The position numbers were made by a program, and so were the translations under genes. Source: Acanthosoma haemorrhoidale (taxonomy: Eukaryota > Arthropoda > Insecta > Hemiptera > Acanthosomatidae). From it: a DNA stretch of 64,000 bases. The notes below the pieces were generated by a model. That model did no database searches. It was not told the DNA's origin and saw only the letters and a program-made list of their open reading frames with translations. The stretch lies in contig OV884012.1 in NCBI GenBank assembly GCA_930367205.1, forward strand, positions 46,707,239 through 46,771,238, given 5' to 3'. This document shows, one piece after another, positions 34,085-44,479 of the stretch (within the stretch, counting starts at the first letter, position 1; each line of letters opens with the position of its first letter).

Positions 34085-34225
34085 AAGTACTGGGCATTTG
34101 TGTATATTGCTTAAATGACTGGGTGAATGTTGAGCTGCAGAAATGGTATAATTGGAATCATTGTTCGTTATAATTATTCCCCAATTGTAATTTTATTACA
34201 GTAAAAATAATTCATTAAGAAAATC
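34085..34225 (+). repeat. LINE 3' tail fragment (family 1, diverged)
   Basis: GGGTGAATGTTGAGCTGCAG, AAATGGTATAATTGGAATCA, CCCCAATTGTAATTTTATTA and an A-rich end follow the family-1 tail order. Divergence is high. Confidence 0.45.
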
Positions 34226-34307
34226 AAAACATTATCAATTCAGGATTAAATAGTAATCGTGAATACTAACTTCCGATATTTTTCAAGTGGCTCCTATAGC
34301 CATTGTC

Positions 34308-34480
34308 GGACAGTGGGCGTGTCGTCGAGACATCCCCCGGCGGGCATTACATCTGTGGTCTTTGACCATTGTTGGTAGTCTGCTCGGCGGGCAGCTTAAT
34401 TCATATTTGTTTATTGATCTGACTCCATAAGATCTTAGAAGGTGTTCCTCGACAGCCCTCTATGTCCAGGAGAAGAGGTC
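34308..34480. repeat. GC-rich dispersed repeat, second copy
   Basis: Counterpart of 12893-13071. GGACAGTGGGCGTGTCGTCG is in the same orientation as at 13032; the following TGTGGTCTTTGACC...GGCGGGCAGC and CCATAAGATCTTAGAAGGTG match 12893-12997 only as reverse complement. Confidence 0.65.
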
Positions 34481-35224
34481 TTATATAGCCCGGTCATTCC
34501 TGTCCATAGCGAATGATAGAAACTCTTATTTCGGCCAATCAGGGGCTAATACTCCCTCGCGCCTAGTGAGCTCTTGCTACTGTTGACCAGTCCCCTCTCT
34601 CTATACTGAAGCCGAAGATTTATTGATAAAATTAAGATTGGTAGGAGGCTGTTTTCTGGTACAAGAAGAGGGATAAATAACTTCTATTTGTCCGTGGTGA
34701 GGAAGTTGGCACAACAATATAACTTATCAAGACGTTGAGTTTAATCTGCTAGATAGGTTGGGCGGAGCTTTAATAATCCGACAATAATATATATGTTCAA
34801 CAGGACGATAAGGTGATCGAATAAACCATGATAAAGTCTATAATCGTCAAAAGCAGATATTATTCGCCGTTAATCAACAGGTTGTGGTTTGTTGTTGACA
34901 AACGGTTTTGGTGCCGGCATCTGTTGCCAACAAAGCGTTGCTAAAGCAGTCGAATTAGTGCGCTCTGTCCTCCGCTAACCTGTGAATCGATAGCAGCTCT
35001 CCAGCGTAGCGCGGCTTAACCAGGGCGACTAATAACGTCCTGATGGGGATGGGCGCCTTCCCTGAACCCACTCACCCTCCTTCCTGGAATATCTGCGCTT
35101 TCCCAGTCTCTACTCCCCACCTAATTCTCGGTAACAGTAGGACACCAACGACGAATTGTTCAATAGATACCGGTACTGATATAGGTGACCATATAGACCA
35201 CAATAGAACTATGCATAAATATTT
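34481..35224. other. Unannotated GC-balanced DNA
   Basis: Less AT-rich than its surroundings and without recognised coding motifs. It could be more of the unknown dispersed element at 34308-34480. Confidence 0.3.
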
Positions 35225-35481
35225 ATTGTGCTATAATTACAACCTGCCTTTTATAAGGCAATAACTAATAAGATAAATGCTCTCATTCATACCATATTTA
35301 CAGTTCATCATTCACTCGCTCATTCACACAATATTTACAGACAGTCCAGAGACCTCCCAAATCCACATGCGAAGAGAAAGCGGAGTCTTGGGAAGTCCCC
35401 CACGCACCTCCGTCAGCCGCGTCACCGGATGCTAGCCAGTGGAGGCTGACCAAGAGCGCGAGAGCCACAGACGCTCAGGAC
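35225..35481 (-). repeat. Jockey-like LINE 3' UTR fragment (family 1)
   Basis: Minus-strand copy of the family-1 3' UTR: plus-strand ATTCATACCATATTTACAG, GCGGAGTCTTGGGAAGTCCC, CGTCAGCCGCGTCACCGGAT and AGAGCCACAGACGCTCAGGA. It is closely similar to the tail of the long copy beginning at 35.84 kb, only about 400 bp away on the same strand. The A tail is missing. Confidence 0.88.
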
Positions 35482-35835
35482 TACCACAATAGTAATATGC
35501 ATTTTAAGTTACGTTATAATTATTTTATACAAAAAAAATACGAAAGATCTGGGAAGATAATAAGTGGATTCTGAATAAGGAAACGATTAAAACTTTGAGA
35601 TAATTTCTAGAAAAAAATCATTTACAATTTTTTTTAGAAAATGTTGTTACACACAGGTTTAATTTTACAATTTTATAGTGCACAGTTTTATTTAAAACAC
35701 AAACCAATGACTTTAAAAATGTATATTAGATTAATTTTTTACAGGGCTGTAAAAAGGTCGCCACTTTATAAAATATGTTATCTTTTAAGTCATTTTGTAT
35801 TTACAAAATAAAGATTTTCACAAAACTTCTAAAAT
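35482..35835. other. Unannotated AT-rich DNA
   Basis: Separates two same-strand LINE 3' ends. No recognised content. Confidence 0.4.
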
Positions 35836-36293
35836 ATTTTTATTTTATTTTTTTTTAATTTAACAACTATTTTTATTAAGATAAAATTACAATCTGTCTT
35901 ATTAGGCAATAAGTAATTGAGATAAAATTTCTCATTCATGCCATATTTACAATTCATCATTCACTCGCTCATTCATACAATATTTACAAACAGCCCAGAG
36001 GACCCCCGAGTCCACATGGTGGTGAAGCGGAGTCTCGGGAAGTCCCCCTCGCTCCTACGTCAGCCGCGTCACTGGATAAGAGCCAGCGGAGGCTGACCGA
36101 GAACGCGCTAGCCACAGACGCTCAGGACATGATTAGAGAAACTGGTCATTGCCAGGACTCCCACTATCACTTAATTATAGCAGATCACGAGGCCATTGCC
36201 GTTTTAGTCTCCGAAGAGGATTATAGGGATGAGTGGTGCAGTGCAATGACTGTGCTAGGGAAATAGGGTGGTTGGATAGGTTACTATGGAATT

Positions 36294-36647
36294 TTATGAA
36301 CTTGGAAGGGCTGAGTTCAAGAATGTAGGGTATTTTCAGATCATTATGAAGGGTTTTGTTGCTGACGTAATAAGGGGAATTTACTATTGTTCTTAGGACT
36401 TTTGATTGAAAGGATTGGATGCGCTTGATGTTCGACTTTTTTTGCTACCCCCCATAGCTCTATTCCTTATCTAGATTGGCTTCAGTATAACTTTGTGAAT
36501 AAGTAGTTTGTTTTCTATTGAGAGATTGGAAGTCCTTCGAAGTAGTCTGTACAGTTGTCCAAAGCGTCTGTTTAGTTCTTGTCTTTTTATCCTCGGGTGT
36601 GGGTTTCATGTCAGTCTTTTGTCGAGATGGAAGCCTAAATACCGTAC
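36294..36647 (-). repeat. Internal LINE duplication, unit B
   Basis: 354-bp unit covering ORF2 'KYLGFHLD' to the downstream 'NDL...LSPSKF' region. It is repeated as unit A at 36667-37019. Start TTATGAACTTGGAAGGGCTG, end GGAAGCCTAAATACCGTAC. By eye the two units differ at around one base in ten. Confidence 0.92.
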
Positions 36648-36666
36648 GGGAAAGATGCAGTGCGAA

Positions 36667-37019
36667 TTATGAACTTGGAAGGGATGAGTTCAAGAATATA
36701 AGGTATATTAAAATCGTTATGAAGGGTTTTGTTGCTGACGTAATAAGGGGCATTTACTATTGTTCACAGGAATTTCGATTGAAAGGATACGCTTGATGTT
36801 CGACTTGTTTGCTGTCCCCCATAGTATGTAGTACCTGTATGTCCAGATTGGCTTGAGTATAACTTTGTAGATTAGTAATTTATTTTCAATTGAGAGATGG
36901 GATGTCCTTTGAAGTAGTCTGTACAGTTGTCCAAAGCGTCTGTTTAGTTCTTGTTTTTTTAGCCTCGTACGTGGGTTCGAGGTCAGTCGTTTATCGAGAT
37001 GGAAGTCTAAGTACCGTAC
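36667..37019 (-). repeat. Internal LINE duplication, unit A
   Basis: Second unit, separated from unit B by 19 bases (36648-36666). It begins TTATGAACTTGGAAGGGATG and ends AAGTCTAAGTACCGTAC. On the minus strand unit A is nearer the RT core and continues normally from it; unit B continues normally into the 3' UTR. Confidence 0.92.
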
Positions 37020-37167
37020 TGTCTCAGATACAGGGAGAGGGATGGAATTAAAATAAACTAGTGGACAAGACTTGCGACAGAGGGTGAAGGTAATGTGGGA
37101 ACATTTTGATTCATTAACTCGATCTCATCAAGGTGTTTTTGAAGGTTATGGGATGCTATATCAGGGT

Positions 37168-38231
37168 CTAAATTGGTTGACAGGACTGCAGTGTCATCTG
37201 CAAATGTTGCCAAGAAGGTATTGGTGGTGGAGGGTGTTTGACATCAGCGGTGTATATATTATAGAGGATAGGACCCAGGACGCTGCCCTGTGGAACTCCT
37301 GCTTTTATGGGATAGTAGTTAGAAAGGTAGGACTGTAGGATTAGGAATAGGGTCTGCGGTAAATATCCTCTGAGCTTGTAAAGCAAACCTGCGTGCCAGA
37401 CCCTGTCAAAAGCTTGAGCTATATCACGGAAGGCAGCAGTGCAATAATGTTTGGATTCAAGGGCTTAAGAGATGTGATCAAGAACGCGAAGGTCTTGTTG
37501 AGCAGTGGAATATCGTTGGCGGAAACCAAACTGGTGAGTGGGATAAAGGTATTTGGATTCAATAATTGGAAGTAGGCGTTTTAATAGGAGTTTTTCAAAA
37601 CTTTTGAGAGTATAGCGAGTAGGCTAATTGGACGGTAAGATGAAGCGTCATTGGGTAGTTTACCGGGTTTGGTGAATAGGACAATAATGGAGTGTTTCCA
37701 AAGGAGAGGATAATACGTCGTTCGGATAATGCAATTATAAATGTAGGTTAGGAAGATTGTGGCTTTAGGAGGAAGTTGGTGGAGGATTCGAGGAGTAAGG
37801 AGATCATATCCAGGAGATTTTCGGTAAGGTAATTTTTTCAGAAGATATTTGACCTCAGAGGGATTACCGGCTTTTGGTGGAAGTGAGAGAGGGATAGGTG
37901 AAGTGAGGAAATCTTCAACAGTTAACCGATGAGTATTGTTTTGAGGAGTAAGGTGAGGAGTGAAAGTACGGGAAAGATGCAGTGCGAATTCTTCCGCCCT
38001 CTCGCCATCCGAAGCAGCCCAGGACCTATCATCACGACGGATTGGGTGTGAAACAGGATGATATTTTAGGATTTTCTTAGTTAGATTCCACAAGAAGTTA
38101 TCCCTGGTAGACAGAGAGGAGAGATAGGAATTAAAAGAATCGGGACGGGAGGAAGCCAATTGCCGCTTTACCAACCTGCAGTAATGATTGTATGAGCGAC
38201 GATCAGCAGAATGTCGGGATCTTTGCCACAC
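37168..38231 (-). pseudogene. Jockey-like reverse transcriptase
   Basis: The first block (38231-37581) has KYLLKKLPYRKSPGYD (the 'K.K.PG.D' motif), LPNDASSYRPISLLAILSK (RT motifs 1-2) and the 'W' loop. It stops near 37581. The next block (37386-37168) has LLYKLRGYLP, a fingers/palm helix, then AGVPQGSVLGPILYNIYTAD (motif B). Motif C is present in the DNA as ATFADDTAV at about 37207-37181, with both aspartates intact, but one frame off from motif B. The ORF2 protein would prime cDNA synthesis on a nicked chromosome; these breaks prevent that. Confidence 0.93.
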
Positions 38232-39171
38232 TGCTCAAGTTGCGTTTGTTTTGGATTAGGTCTTTGAGATACTGAGGTAAAGGATTTTTATTGTGACTTT
38301 TTAGATGACGGTGGGGTGACAATGCCTCCCAGGCCGACCTCTGGATCAGAGTAGTGAAGAAATGCACTGCATCATCTAGGTCTTGGGATGTTTTCAGAGG
38401 TACATTGAGGTCTACAGAGTCTGTAAGAATCTGGCGAAAGTGGTCCCAATCAATTGGGCCCCTGATAAATGAAGGAGGAGGGAGTTTGTGGATAGGTCTT
38501 AGGGAAATTGTAAGGATCACAGGGCTATGATCGGAGGAGAGGTCGTCGAGGCGCGTGAGTGAATAGTTTAGTGTTCCTAAACTATTGTAGAAAAAAAAGT
38601 CTAGGAGATCCGGATTTCGGTTGGAATCTGATGGCCAATAGGTGGCTGTGTCAGAAGAGATAGTGGAGCAATGTATCCGTGTGAGTGCAGACAGCAAAGC
38701 ACGTCCTGGTGTATGTGTGGATCTTGAGCCTTAATGTTGATGCTTTGCGTTTAAGTCCCCACCCACAAGGAAACGATGCCCGAAGGAGTCTAGAAAGGAG
38801 ATGAATTGGGAATCAGAAATGGATTTATTGGGAGAGCAGTACACTGATGCTAGAGTAAGGGGAAAAGTGAATGTGCAGATTGACACTTTAGTGGACTGAA
38901 GGAAATCCTGAAATACCAAAGGAACTATGTGATGAGAAGTGAAGTTATGAACAATGACAGTGGTGCCTGCATGAGCTCTTCCATCTGGGAGATCAGTTGG
39001 ATATGTCTGGTACAGTTGAACTGCAGAAGGTCGCTCACTCGTAAGTCTTGTTTTAGTAATGAGAGCTACGTAGATGTTCTTGTCATGGAGTAATGCTGTC
39101 AGTTCGTTAGTGTGGGTGCGAACACCATTCGCATTCCAAAGGAGAATGGATAAGGAGTCGGAAGGATCCAC
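38203..39171 (-). pseudogene. LINE ORF2 endonuclease domain
   Basis: The frame starts MDPSDSLSILLWNANGVRTH. 'WNANG' carries the conserved Asn. The next motif reads ALITKTRLTSE where 'ISET(R/H)' is expected, so the catalytic metal-binding Glu is Lys. FLVGGDLNAKHQH retains the Asp and Asn pair. A stop and shift at about 38731 leads into the second block (38697-38203), which keeps SSDHSPVILTISL with the catalytic Asp-His. This apurinic-type endonuclease would nick the target DNA. Loss of the Glu and the frame break make it inactive. Confidence 0.92.
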
Positions 39172-39960
39172 TTATGGGTTTCGTTTAATGGGGGTGAGGT
39201 AGGTGACAAGGTTTGTAAGAAGGGAAATGAGAGGGGTAATTAGGGTTCTGAAATCTGTAAGGAATGAAGTTAATAGACTAGTGAGTTTTGAAGAGCTTGA
39301 AGGCGGAGGAATATGCGAGATGTGTGATTGAGGATGGAATTGAGTTTGCTGGTTGCTGGGATGAACGGAGTGCTGGGGAAGAAGAACTTGCGGAGGAGTG
39401 GGCAATGCCTGTGACTGCTCTCTGTTCCGAACGTTATCAGCAAAATAAACTGAAGGCCTCAAATTTCTGGCGGGGGCATTTCTTGGGCTAACTTCTCTTT
39501 TTCTGGCCGACGACGTTGTTTGCTCCTGGACTTCAGAATTCTGTAAACCTCACAGCCTTTATAGTTTGCCGGGTGGCCTTGCTGGCAGAACACGCATACA
39601 TCAGGTGATTTTAAGGGCTTCTTGCACAATTCACTTTTGTCCTGCCCACTGCACTTTACACACCTGGGAGGGTGGTAGCAGTATGGTTTCGTGATCCCAT
39701 ATGCCTGGCAATCATGGCATTGGACTATATCACGTTTTGGGTAAGGATTTTTGACCTGTACTCTTGTGTAATACAAGTAGGTTATCTCGTAGATTTTTTC
39801 CACAAAGAACAAGGGCAGAGGTGCCTTGATAGCTTCATCTTCTTGCCTTTCCTCACGGAGGACATTGGTAATTTGGCGCACCTTGTATCCTAGGCCTATC
39901 GCCGCGGCTTACGTTTGACCGGCGACGGAGTGGGTGTCGGTCCCAGGGACCTTGAGCATG
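39172..39960 (-). pseudogene. LINE ORF1 (gag-like) with zinc knuckles
   Basis: Read through from about 39960 it has IGLGYKVRQITNVL, then ALPLFF-type and EITYLYYTRVQVKNPYPKRD segments that precede three zinc knuckles. Knuckle 1 reads CHDCQAYGITKPYC, where His is replaced by Ile. Knuckle 2 reads CVKCSGQDKSELC, where His is replaced by Asp. Knuckle 3, CVFCQQGHPANYKGC, keeps its His. The C-terminal part (39462-39172) is Q/P/S/T-rich. ORF1 proteins of this clade bind LINE RNA. The N-terminus is missing through 5' truncation, and the coding frame shifts near 39460. Confidence 0.9.
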
Positions 39961-40597
39961 TTTTTTTATTTTCTGATAGAAACGCATGTTTCATCAGCAG
40001 TATTTTTCTGAATTATTCAGCCGCGAACGCACGTAATTTAATCTAAAATATAAAAAAAAAAAAATGATTAAGACAACTCTGCAACCCTGCGTGATTGTAA
40101 TAATAGTATCGCCGTTTAAGTGATTCATTCATATTATAAATGAGCAAGGGCCTCGTTTATCCAGCCCTCGTTGATCCGGATCTCAGGATTATCCAGATCA
40201 GATTTGTAGACTCGAATCACTAGCTATAAATAACTATGGGGAAGAGTGTTGTGCTTGATCCTTACTCATCACTTGCGAGAGCTAACAGAAGGACTGTGCT
40301 TCCCCTACGGAGCAGCAAAGCCAAAAAAAAACAAAAAAACGTTTTCTCTACGTATCAGTGGTCCCTCGGCTTCCTTCATAGTCGAACCTGGGACATGTAA
40401 TTTTGTTAATCGTGTGTGGTTCAACCGGATTGTTTTATTTACCTTTAGTGCTACAATTTATAATTTTAATTTTGATTACTGGTTGGTTACATATTTAATT
40501 TTATGTGCCCATATTGTTTGTATGATATTGACTGTATGTTGATTTTTGTAAAGACAAAGCGAAAATGATATGTAAACACAGTTTGTAAGGCAGAGGA
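39961..40597. other. Unannotated DNA
   Basis: Between the LINE 5' truncation point and a pogo-type remnant. A 98-codon open frame at 40246-40542 is not recognised. Confidence 0.35.
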
Positions 40598-41443
40598 ATG
40601 TCAAAAAAATTAAAAGATGAAACATTAGACGACGCACTAGTCATGTGCTCAATGGTAACGGTGGTTTGCCTATATCTGCACCGATCATGGCCCAAAAAGC
40701 TCTGAGCTTGGGAAAAAATTCACCGACTCCTGACCTAAAATTCACTGCTAACCAGCAATACCTAAGTTAGCAATTATCTAGTAATGTGTTATTGGTGCTG
40801 AACAATTTAAAAAGGACTTAAAATAATTTGTTTTATCTGAGGAATCGACACCCGACCAAATTTATAATGCTGATGAAACTGTTTTTTTTTTTTTTTGAAA
40901 GCTTGATGGCCTGGGTAGGGCTACAAGAAAAGCTAAGAAATGCTAACTGCCATAGCTTGTAATAGTACATCAGTGAAACATCAGTTTTCTCTTGTCATTG
41001 TCCCCTGAAATCCCTGAGCCGCTAAAAAAATATGAATCACAATTCGTCGCCAGTGGTTTGCCGACCACAAAAATATGCGTGGATGGACATTTTTTTTGTT
41101 TTTTTACTGATCGACAATGTTCTGTCTCATTCGGGAGTAAAATAACCAGTAAGTGGAGGAACTAAAGTGAAACTTCTTCCACCAAACGTAGCCCTACTGT
41201 TGTAGTCAATGGACCATGGAGTCCTTGAAAATATCAAAAGGGATTGCCGAAAAGAACCGCTTAGGGAAAATAATTGAAGAGGAAGGGGAGTTAATAATGT
41301 GTGATTGATTTGTTGAAATCTATATACATCAGAGACGATATATAAGTTTCTGGTGGTTTCTAATGCTAGGGTTTGCATCACAAAATCGTGGCGTACTTAT
41401 AGCGTCAGCCCGACACCACTCTGGCTGAACTATTAATGATAAA
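40598..41443 (+). pseudogene. pogo/jerky-like (Tigger-type) transposase remnant
   Basis: KKLKDETLDDALVM at 40600, then PISAPIMAQKALSLG matches the second DNA-binding (CENP-B-like) segment 'LD.AL..WF....G.PISGP.I..KA'. ESTPDQIYNADET at about 40847-40885 is the hallmark 'N.DETGL' region with the first catalytic Asp. GTKVKLLPPNVALLL, SMDHGVLENIKRDCRKEPLR and ARVCITKSWRTYS match the end of the DDE domain ('LPPN.T.LLQPMDQG....K..YR') and the 'W.....T...SW' tail. Stops, frameshifts and a poly-T run at about 40881-40895 break it. Terminal repeats were not found. Confidence 0.82.
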
Positions 41444-41728
41444 GCGTTTGCATAACATGACCGTTCTTCACTCAAAACTCCTCTCGCTGTTGAAACAGAA
41501 TACAGTTATTCGATAAGAAATGAAGCGAACAGTCATTTTTATATTTTTTAATATCTTGTAAACAATGCATATGTAATTTTGTTACAAAAGGTTTTTTTTA
41601 TCGTAATAAACGGTAAGTCTGCTTTTTTATGGGTTTGGTTTGCTTATTACTCGTATGAATTGTATTATATGGAGTTTCGATTCTCTGGATGGCCTTTGGT
41701 TACAGTTAGTCCACATAAATGAGGTCCT

Positions 41729-41729
<1 letters not shown>
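41444..41729. other. Unannotated AT-rich DNA
   Basis: No recognised content. Confidence 0.4.

Positions 41730-41770
<41 letters not shown>
41730..41770. repeat. (TA)n microsatellite
   Basis: Perfect TA tract of about 41 bases. Confidence 0.95.
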
Positions 41771-41774
<4 letters not shown>

Positions 41775-42129
41775 TTATAAGTCCGGGCACCATCAGTAGC
41801 CACCCTTAATCCCCAAACTTCGAAATGTAAACATCCCAAAGATATGTATGGAGGATTACTTGACCAAATAAAGTAGTCTAGCTTTGACATTCATTGTTGC
41901 TCTTTCACGTTTCCTTTCTCTTTTTTTTTTTGTTTAATTCGACAAACAAAAAATATATATATTAGAGTGTGTCATAATTAGTAAGAAATATTAAACGAGA
42001 GATGAAATAAAATATTATGATAACAAAATGCAACTAGAATACTTAACTTAAATATCGGGACTTGGCTTATCATTAGGAGACCAAACCTTTATTTTAAATT
42101 GACCGGTATACAAATAAATAAAACAGGAA

Positions 42130-42450
42130 AGGCTGTGAGGCCGGTTTTTACCTATTGGAAAAACAGGAAGGTCTCTGATAAGGGGCTGGGACAATAAAGA
42201 TAATTGGGACTACTTGCCTGTGCCTGGAGACAGGATAACGGAGTCGAAGGCGATGCTAAAGAACAATTAGACGAAAACACTGTACCACACCGACGCAATT
42301 GTTAGTCCATACCTGTTAGGGATAGGCAAAGAGAAACACGAAGCTATAAATCATTTATTATTTATTATCATTTATTAAACAAAGTGTGGTCACCAAACAG
42401 GGGTAGGGGTAACTTTGGTATGTACCCCCAAGATTCTTGAGTGTCTGTCT
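42130..42450 (+). repeat. Dispersed repeat shared with 6.99-7.2 kb
   Basis: ACAGGATAACGGAGTCGAAG, ACTGTACCACACCGACGCAA, AGTCCATACCTGTTAGG and AAGCTATAAA follow the order of 6992-7113, with about 75-80% identity by eye. At 7 kb the segment follows LINE RT remnants, so it is likely part of the same LINE's coding end or 3' UTR. Confidence 0.6.
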
Positions 42451-43420
42451 GTCTGTTCCCATGCTTAGGACGTGAGTAGGGATGGTAACCAGTACTATAT
42501 GTCTATATGGATTTAGGTTACGAGATGGATTTTATGGATCAGCTTTGCTTAAGAGGGAGTTGGAATTGTTGACAATAGGACTTGTATGTGGAATTTATTA
42601 AATTTTGAGGCTATAAGATCAAGGACTGTAGGTACAATAAGATATTTGTGAAGTAATGATTTTTTTATTTAGAAAGTATCATTTACTAAAGGTGTGATGT
42701 ATTTTAATGCACTTAAGATGTTATATAATTCAGATGTACCCCACAGGTTTGGTTTGATGACCAAAAAATAATATATGACTTATATTTATGATTTTTTTGT
42801 ATTTGTAGAAAAGGCTAATTTCAATGGTCAGATTGGTTTAAGCAACCAAATTATTCATGTTGAAGTATTTTTGGTCGCAATTATACCGATCGGATAGTTC
42901 AATCCAACAGCAAATGATAACGACAAGAAAGTGATATTGCCAACTGATATAGCAAAAACACACATTTTCCTGCTGGTATAGAAGCTTTACACAAGAAGTT
43001 CGAAGGTCAAAGTTAACTGAGGACTAAATGTCACCGCTAAAACTGGAGAGCCAAGTGTTAAAACGATAACGAAAAGCCAAGTAACTACAGAATATATATT
43101 TTTAATAAAATGATATTAAAAAAGAATTTTATTTAGAAGGTTTTATGCAATGAGAGATACAATGCGACACAACAAAGGGCGCATTTACAAATAACAATAG
43201 AACATGCAATTAGGGGAAAAAATTCAGAATAACCCCTTCATTCGTTATAATTTATCTTTAACCAAAAACCATAATAAGCATCTTCCCAATCTAAAAGAAT
43301 TCTTAATCTTTAAATCAGGTAATACTAAAATAAATTGTACACTACACTTCATAAAGTATAACCTGAACTGATATACAGGCGTAAGGTAATTTTGACTTCC
43401 TTGACAAGGACAAACAAATA
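42451..43420. other. Unannotated AT-rich DNA
   Basis: No recognised content. Confidence 0.4.
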
Positions 43421-43880
43421 TTAACAATTTTCTCTAATAAACTCACTGATAATTGGCACATCAACATCCTCTTGTAGTGTACAATATGAAATATGTATCA
43501 TGAAATAAGTATTATGGTTAATATAAGCCCCCCCCCCGCCTCCTTGTGAAGCGTATAAGCCGGAGAAACTAGCGCAACTTTCAGTGATACAATTAGAGTC
43601 ACTTTCTCGGCCGGCAGCCTCCGGAGGAGTCACCCTGCGGAATTAGTATATCTGCGAAGATATCCTGCACCATCATCACGGTTGATGAGGAAATCATCAC
43701 TCGATAACAATCGCAGCCCAGTTTCGTCGTTTTGAGTAATGATAGTGCGTCACATAGAAGCTGTTTTACTTTCCTCTTCGGCTGGCTATACTTTCTATTG
43801 GCCTGATCGTCTGGATTGTAAACTCTCATTGTAAATTGTAGCGTTATAATCAAACCCTTTATCCCATATATCTGAAGCAT
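43421..43880 (-). other. Overlapping open frames of unknown nature
   Basis: Two overlapping minus-strand frames: 43599-43880 (93 codons, with KQLLCDALSLLKTTKLGCD and VMMVQDIFADILIPQGDSSG) and 43421-43633 (70 codons, with a poly-G-encoded glycine run). The first is the more protein-like. Neither matches a family I know. Either could be a host exon or old repeat sequence. Confidence 0.2.
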
Positions 43881-44104
43881 ACTGTCTGCAATTAATTCGT
43901 TTCTGTTTTTAGTTTATTTTGGGGTGGGAATGTGATTAACCTATTATATATTCCTAATCCTTCTTGAAGCAGTCCACGTTTCGTCTAAGGTAAAGGGTTG
44001 CCTTCATAACACACACACACCCCTACAAAGGTCCTGGGTGATTGAAATAGAAATGGCTCCGTGATATTTTGTAAATATTAGATCGTTGGGAGTTCTTGTA
44101 CTGG

Positions 44105-44270
44105 TCAGTTTTCTCCCTTCGTCTACTGATTGCATAGAATCATATTGTAAATACGGTACCAATGAATAAGTTGTAGATAATGGTATGAATGCGATCTTTT
44201 ATCACAATCATCTTCTAGGGCTGATTGTAATTTTGTCCAAATTTCCTGCTTTATTCCATTTCCATCTTCA
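44105..44270 (+). repeat. LINE 3' tail fragment (family 1)
   Basis: ATTGTAAATACGGTACCAAT, GGTATGAATGCGATCTTTTA, TCACAATCATCTTC and GGGCTGATTGTAATTTTG match the tail order of the 17.7 kb copy in particular. Non-coding. Confidence 0.6.
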
Positions 44271-44479
44271 TAACCCTAAGTATAGTATGTTAAATGCATA
44301 ATATATTAAAAAAAATATAATTAAATATATTAATGATGCATTTGATGGTGATTAATTATTGGAAGGTTTTGTTGAACTTGTAATATACCATACTTATAAT
44401 AAAAAACTAACTTATTCCAAAACGGCTACATGGACGATTGTAATATCATTTTTTGTAATAATAGTTATTTGAAGTCTAG

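Larger units (their letters stand above)
35836..39960 (-). mobile_element. Jockey-like LINE, about 4.1 kb, 5'-truncated
   Basis: Longest element in the window. Read on the minus strand it has ORF1 from its middle (39960-39172), ORF2 endonuclease (39171-38203), RT (38231-37168), C-terminal region (37019-36200, partly duplicated), a 3' UTR of about 300 bp and an A-rich tail (plus-strand T-rich at 35836-35866). ORF1's N-terminus is missing. Stops and frameshifts occur throughout. Family-1 tails at 5.1, 8.4, 15.3, 17.6, 20.4, 22.5, 32.2, 34.1, 35.2, 44.1, 47.9 and 59.9 kb are related to its 3' end. Confidence 0.95.

Noticed and set aside
39288..39893. Plus-strand frames of 67-73 codons
   Set aside because: Shadows of the minus-strand LINE ORF1.
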